Of a stretch of DNA of 37,037 bases, positions 34,536 to 37,037 are shown piece by piece. The stretch's first letter is position 1. Every line of letters starts with the position of its first letter. The stretch is from Actinomycetota bacterium (GTDB lineage Bacteria; Actinomycetota; Actinomycetes; S36-B12). The notes under the pieces are model-generated. The model did no database searches. It saw nothing but the letters and a program-made list of their open reading frames with translations, and was not told the DNA's origin. The stretch covers positions 1 to 37,037 of the forward strand of contig SYJA01000025.1 of the NCBI GenBank assembly GCA_005798555.1. Reading direction: 5' to 3'. The translations under genes and the position numbers were made by a program.

Positions 34536-37037
34536 ATGACCGCCACCGCACCAAAGCCCAGGTTGCCCGAGCAGCCCAGCATCGAGGGCATCGAGGCCAA
34601 GTGGGCCGGGGTCTGGGAGGCCGAGGGCACCTACCGATTCGACCGCACCAAGACCCGCGAGCAGGTCTTCTCCATCGACACCCCGCCGCCAACCGTCAGC
34701 GGGTCACTGCACGTTGGCCATGTCTTCTCCTATACGCATACCGACTGCATTGCTCGCTACCAGCGCATGCGCGGCCTCGAGGTTTTCTACCCGATGGGCT
34801 GGGACGACAACGGGCTACCAACCGAGCGCCGGGTGCAGAACTACTTCGGGGTGCGCTGTGACCCAAGCCTTGCCTATGACCCAGGCTTCACCCCGCCATC
34901 GGAGCCGGATGCCAAACACCAGGTGCCTATCTCGCGCAAGAACTTCGTCGAGCTCTGTGCGAAATTAACGGTTGAGGATGAGGTCGTCTTCGAAGAGCTC
35001 TGGCGCCGCATGGGATTGTCGATTGACTGGAGTCAGACGTACCAAACAATTGACGCCAATGCCCAGCGGGTGAGCCAACTTGCCTTCTTGCGCAACCTGG
35101 AGCGCGGTGAGGCGTACCAGTCCGAGGCGCCAACGCTTTGGGATGTCACCTTCCGCACCGCCGTTGCCCAAGCCGAGCTCGAAGACCGCGAACGACCGGG
35201 CGCCTACCACCGAATCGGGTTTAGCAAGAGTGCCAACCCAGATGAGAAAGTCTTTATCGAGACGACCCGCCCCGAGCTGATCGCCGCCTGCGTCGCTCTC
35301 GTCGCGAACCCAGATGATGAGCGATACCAACCACTTTTCGGCACTAGTGTCACCACCCCGCTCTTCGGTGTTGAGGTGCCGATAGTCGCGCATCACCTTG
35401 CCGATCCAGAGAAGGGCTCTGGTATCGCAATGATCTGCACTTTCGGTGATCTGACCGACGTCATCTGGTGGCGTGAGTTGCAACTGCCAACCCGCCCGAT
35501 CATCGGCTGGGACGGGCGCATCCTGCCCGATGTTCCAGACTGGATCACAAGTGAAACCGGCAAGGCAAATTACTTAACACTCGCCGGCGCCACCGCGCAC
35601 ACCGCCAAGGAACGCGCGGTTCAGCTTTTGACCGCCAGCGGCGACATGGTTGGTGAGCCAAAGCCGATCACCCACGCGGTCAAGTTCTTCGAGAAGGGCG
35701 ATAAGCCACTTGAGATCGTCACAACCAGGCAGTGGTATATCGCAAATGGTGGGCGCAACCCAATACTTCGTGACGAACTACTCGAGCGCGGGCGCGCGAT
35801 CGCCTGGCACCCACCCCACATGCTCGTGCGGTATGAAAACTGGGTGGACGGCCTAAATGGCGATTGGCTGATCTCGCGTCAACGATTCTTCGGGGTACCA
35901 CTTCCGGTTTGGTATCCACTCGATGTTGCCGGTACCCCCCGCTACGACGCGCCGATCACCCCAAGTGAAGACCAGTTGCCTATTGACCCAAGCAGTGATG
36001 CGCCTGCTGGTTTCACCAATGCCCAGCGCGGCGTGCCCGGTGGTTTCATGGGCGACCCAGATGTCATGGACACGTGGGCGACTAGTTCACTCACTCCCCA
36101 GATCGCCGGCGGCTGGGAACGCGATGAGGATCTGTGGCAGCGGGTCTTTCCGATGGATGTGCGTCCGCAAGCCCATGAAATCATCCGCACCTGGCTCTTC
36201 AGCTCCGTGGTACGCGCCGACCTGGAAAGTGATTGCGTGCCGTGGGCCCACGCTGCCATCTCCGGCTGGATCTTGGATCCGGACCGTAAGAAGATGAGTA
36301 AGTCCAAGGGCAATGTGGTAACGCCAATGGGCCTGCTTGACGAATACTCATCCGACGCCGTCCGCTACTGGGCCGCATCGGGGCGGCCCGGCACCGACAC
36401 CGCATTTGACATCGGCCAGATGAAGGTCGGTCGTCGCCTGGCGATCAAGATCCTCAATGCCAGCAAATTCGTACTGATGCTCGAAGGCATCGAGGACGCA
36501 AATTCCAGCACCGAGCCGGTCGACAAGGCCCTCCTCGCCCAGCTCGCGGCCACCGTGCAAAGTGCGACCGCGGCCTTCGATGATTTCAACTACGCAAAGG
36601 CCCTGGAAGTCACCGAGTCGTTCTTCTGGAACTTCACCGATGACTATGTCGAGTTGGTCAAAGAGCGCGCCTACGGCGGCCAAGGTGCCGCCCCGGCTGA
36701 CTCAGCCAAAGCCACGTTGGCCATCACCCTTAAGACCGTGCTCGGATTGTTCTCGCCGTTCTTGCCATTTGTCACCGAGGAAGTCTGGAGCTGGTGGCAG
36801 GTGGGCTCGGTGCACCGCTCGACCTGGCCGGCCAGCGCCAACCTGATTGCACTCGCCCAAGGCCAAGACCCAAAGCTGCTCGACGACCTAGCCGTTGCCA
36901 TCTCCGGTATCCGCAAAGCCAAGAGCGATGCCAATGTTTCAATGCGGGCCAAACTCAGCCAGGTGACCATCACCGCATCCTCCGAGATGATCGATCGCCT
37001 GCAACTTGCCGCCGAGGACATCAAGGCAGCTGGGTGC
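34536..37037 (+). CDS. valS: Valyl-tRNA synthetase, type 2 (archaeal/rickettsial form), cut by window edge
   Basis: ValRS charges tRNA-Val and edits threonine. The 834 visible residues show the HIGH motif as SLHVGHVFSYTHTD near 58-70, YPMGWDDNGLPTERRVQNYF (here GWDDNGLPTERR), the editing domain with TTRPELIAACVAL, and KMSKSKGNVV near 588. The TPPPTVSGSLHVGH and GWDDNGLPTERR blocks are those of the type 2 ValS subfamily known from archaea and Rickettsiales; the common bacterial form has PPPNVTGSLHMGH and GTDHAGIATQ-like blocks. The start ATG 34536 has no Shine-Dalgarno. The frame is open to the last base, and the C-terminus lies outside. Its orientation away from folC, with which it is normally co-directional, suggests replacement or inversion. 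Confidence 0.95.
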   Translation, partial: MTATAPKPRLPEQPSIEGIEAKWAGVWEAEGTYRFDRTKTREQVFSIDTPPPTVSGSLHVGHVFSYTHTDCIARYQRMRGLEVFYPMGWDDNGLPTERRVQNYFGVRCDPSLAYDPGFTPPSEPDAKHQVPISRKNFVELCAKLTVEDEVVFEELWRRMGLSIDWSQTYQTIDANAQRVSQLAFLRNLERGEAYQSEAPTLWDVTFRTAVAQAELEDRERPGAYHRIGFSKSANPDEKVFIETTRPELIAACVALVANPDDERYQPLFGTSVTTPLFGVEVPIVAHHLADPEKGSGIAMICTFGDLTDVIWWRELQLPTRPIIGWDGRILPDVPDWITSETGKANYLTLAGATAHTAKERAVQLLTASGDMVGEPKPITHAVKFFEKGDKPLEIVTTRQWYIANGGRNPILRDELLERGRAIAWHPPHMLVRYENWVDGLNGDWLISRQRFFGVPLPVWYPLDVAGTPRYDAPITPSEDQLPIDPSSDAPAGFTNAQRGVPGGFMGDPDVMDTWATSSLTPQIAGGWERDEDLWQRVFPMDVRPQAHEIIRTWLFSSVVRADLESDCVPWAHAAISGWILDPDRKKMSKSKGNVVTPMGLLDEYSSDAVRYWAASGRPGTDTAFDIGQMKVGRRLAIKILNASKFVLMLEGIEDANSSTEPVDKALLAQLAATVQSATAAFDDFNYAKALEVTESFFWNFTDDYVELVKERAYGGQGAAPADSAKATLAITLKTVLGLFSPFLPFVTEEVWSWWQVGSVHRSTWPASANLIALAQGQDPKLLDDLAVAISGIRKAKSDANVSMRAKLSQVTITASSEMIDRLQLAAEDIKAAGC

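Overview
The window is a compact, high-GC piece of a bacterial chromosome from an actinobacterium (Actinomycetota). The evidence is gene order: lepA/rpsT, holA, comEC, comEA, degV, octT-like, gpgP-like, rsfS, nadD, proA, proB, obgE, rpmA, rplU, rne, ndk, DUF4233, folC and valS follow the order known from mycobacteria and streptomycetes. Unlike mycobacteria, this genome also carries mreB-mreC-mreD-mrdA-rodA between ndk and rne, as in Streptomyces, so it probably builds lateral wall with MreB. I cannot name a genus; an uncultured, possibly aquatic, lineage is a guess. No phage, insertion sequence, CRISPR array or plasmid gene was seen.

Layout. 1-278 is the start of lepA (minus), divergent from rpsT (plus). 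A minus-strand cluster from 9679 down to 710 reads octT-like, leuS, degV, plsY, comEA, comEC, holA. At 9733-11685 lie two plus-strand membrane transporter genes (FUSC-like, EamA). A 477-bp gene-poor stretch and a tRNA-Ala(GGC) follow. A long minus-strand block from about 34.2 kb down to 12.3 kb then reads folC, DUF4233, ndk, a membrane alpha/beta-hydrolase, mreB, mreC, mreD, mrdA, rodA, a B12/radical-SAM protein, its DUF2344 partner, rne, rplU, rpmA, obgE, proB, a small unknown gene, proA, a 42-aa membrane microprotein, nadD, rsfS and a gpgP-like phosphatase. A 321-bp gap follows, then a plus-strand valS that runs off the right edge.

How the genes work together. Most are housekeeping genes: translation (lepA, rpsT, rpmA, rplU, obgE, rsfS, leuS, valS, tRNA-Ala), RNA decay (rne), proline synthesis (proA, proB), NAD and folate (nadD, folC), nucleotides (ndk), rod-shape wall growth (mreBCD, mrdA, rodA), phospholipid synthesis (plsY with a DegV fatty-acid binder) and DNA uptake (comEA, comEC). 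Six junctions overlap by four bases as NTGA, with ATG, GTG, TTG and even CTG as the start codon, which points to strong translational coupling.

Points most worth a second look: (1) a diverged 36-bp repeat found in both gene-free stretches longer than 300 bp, each copy followed by a hairpin sharing GATAACGG; (2) a probable CTG start for the gpgP-like gene; (3) an unlisted 42-aa membrane protein with an excellent ribosome binding site before nadD; (4) a valS of the archaeal/rickettsial type 2 form, turned away from folC; (5) separation of the octT- and gpgP-like genes by transporters and a tRNA. No clearly new multi-gene system is evident; the repeat element is the best candidate for something undescribed.
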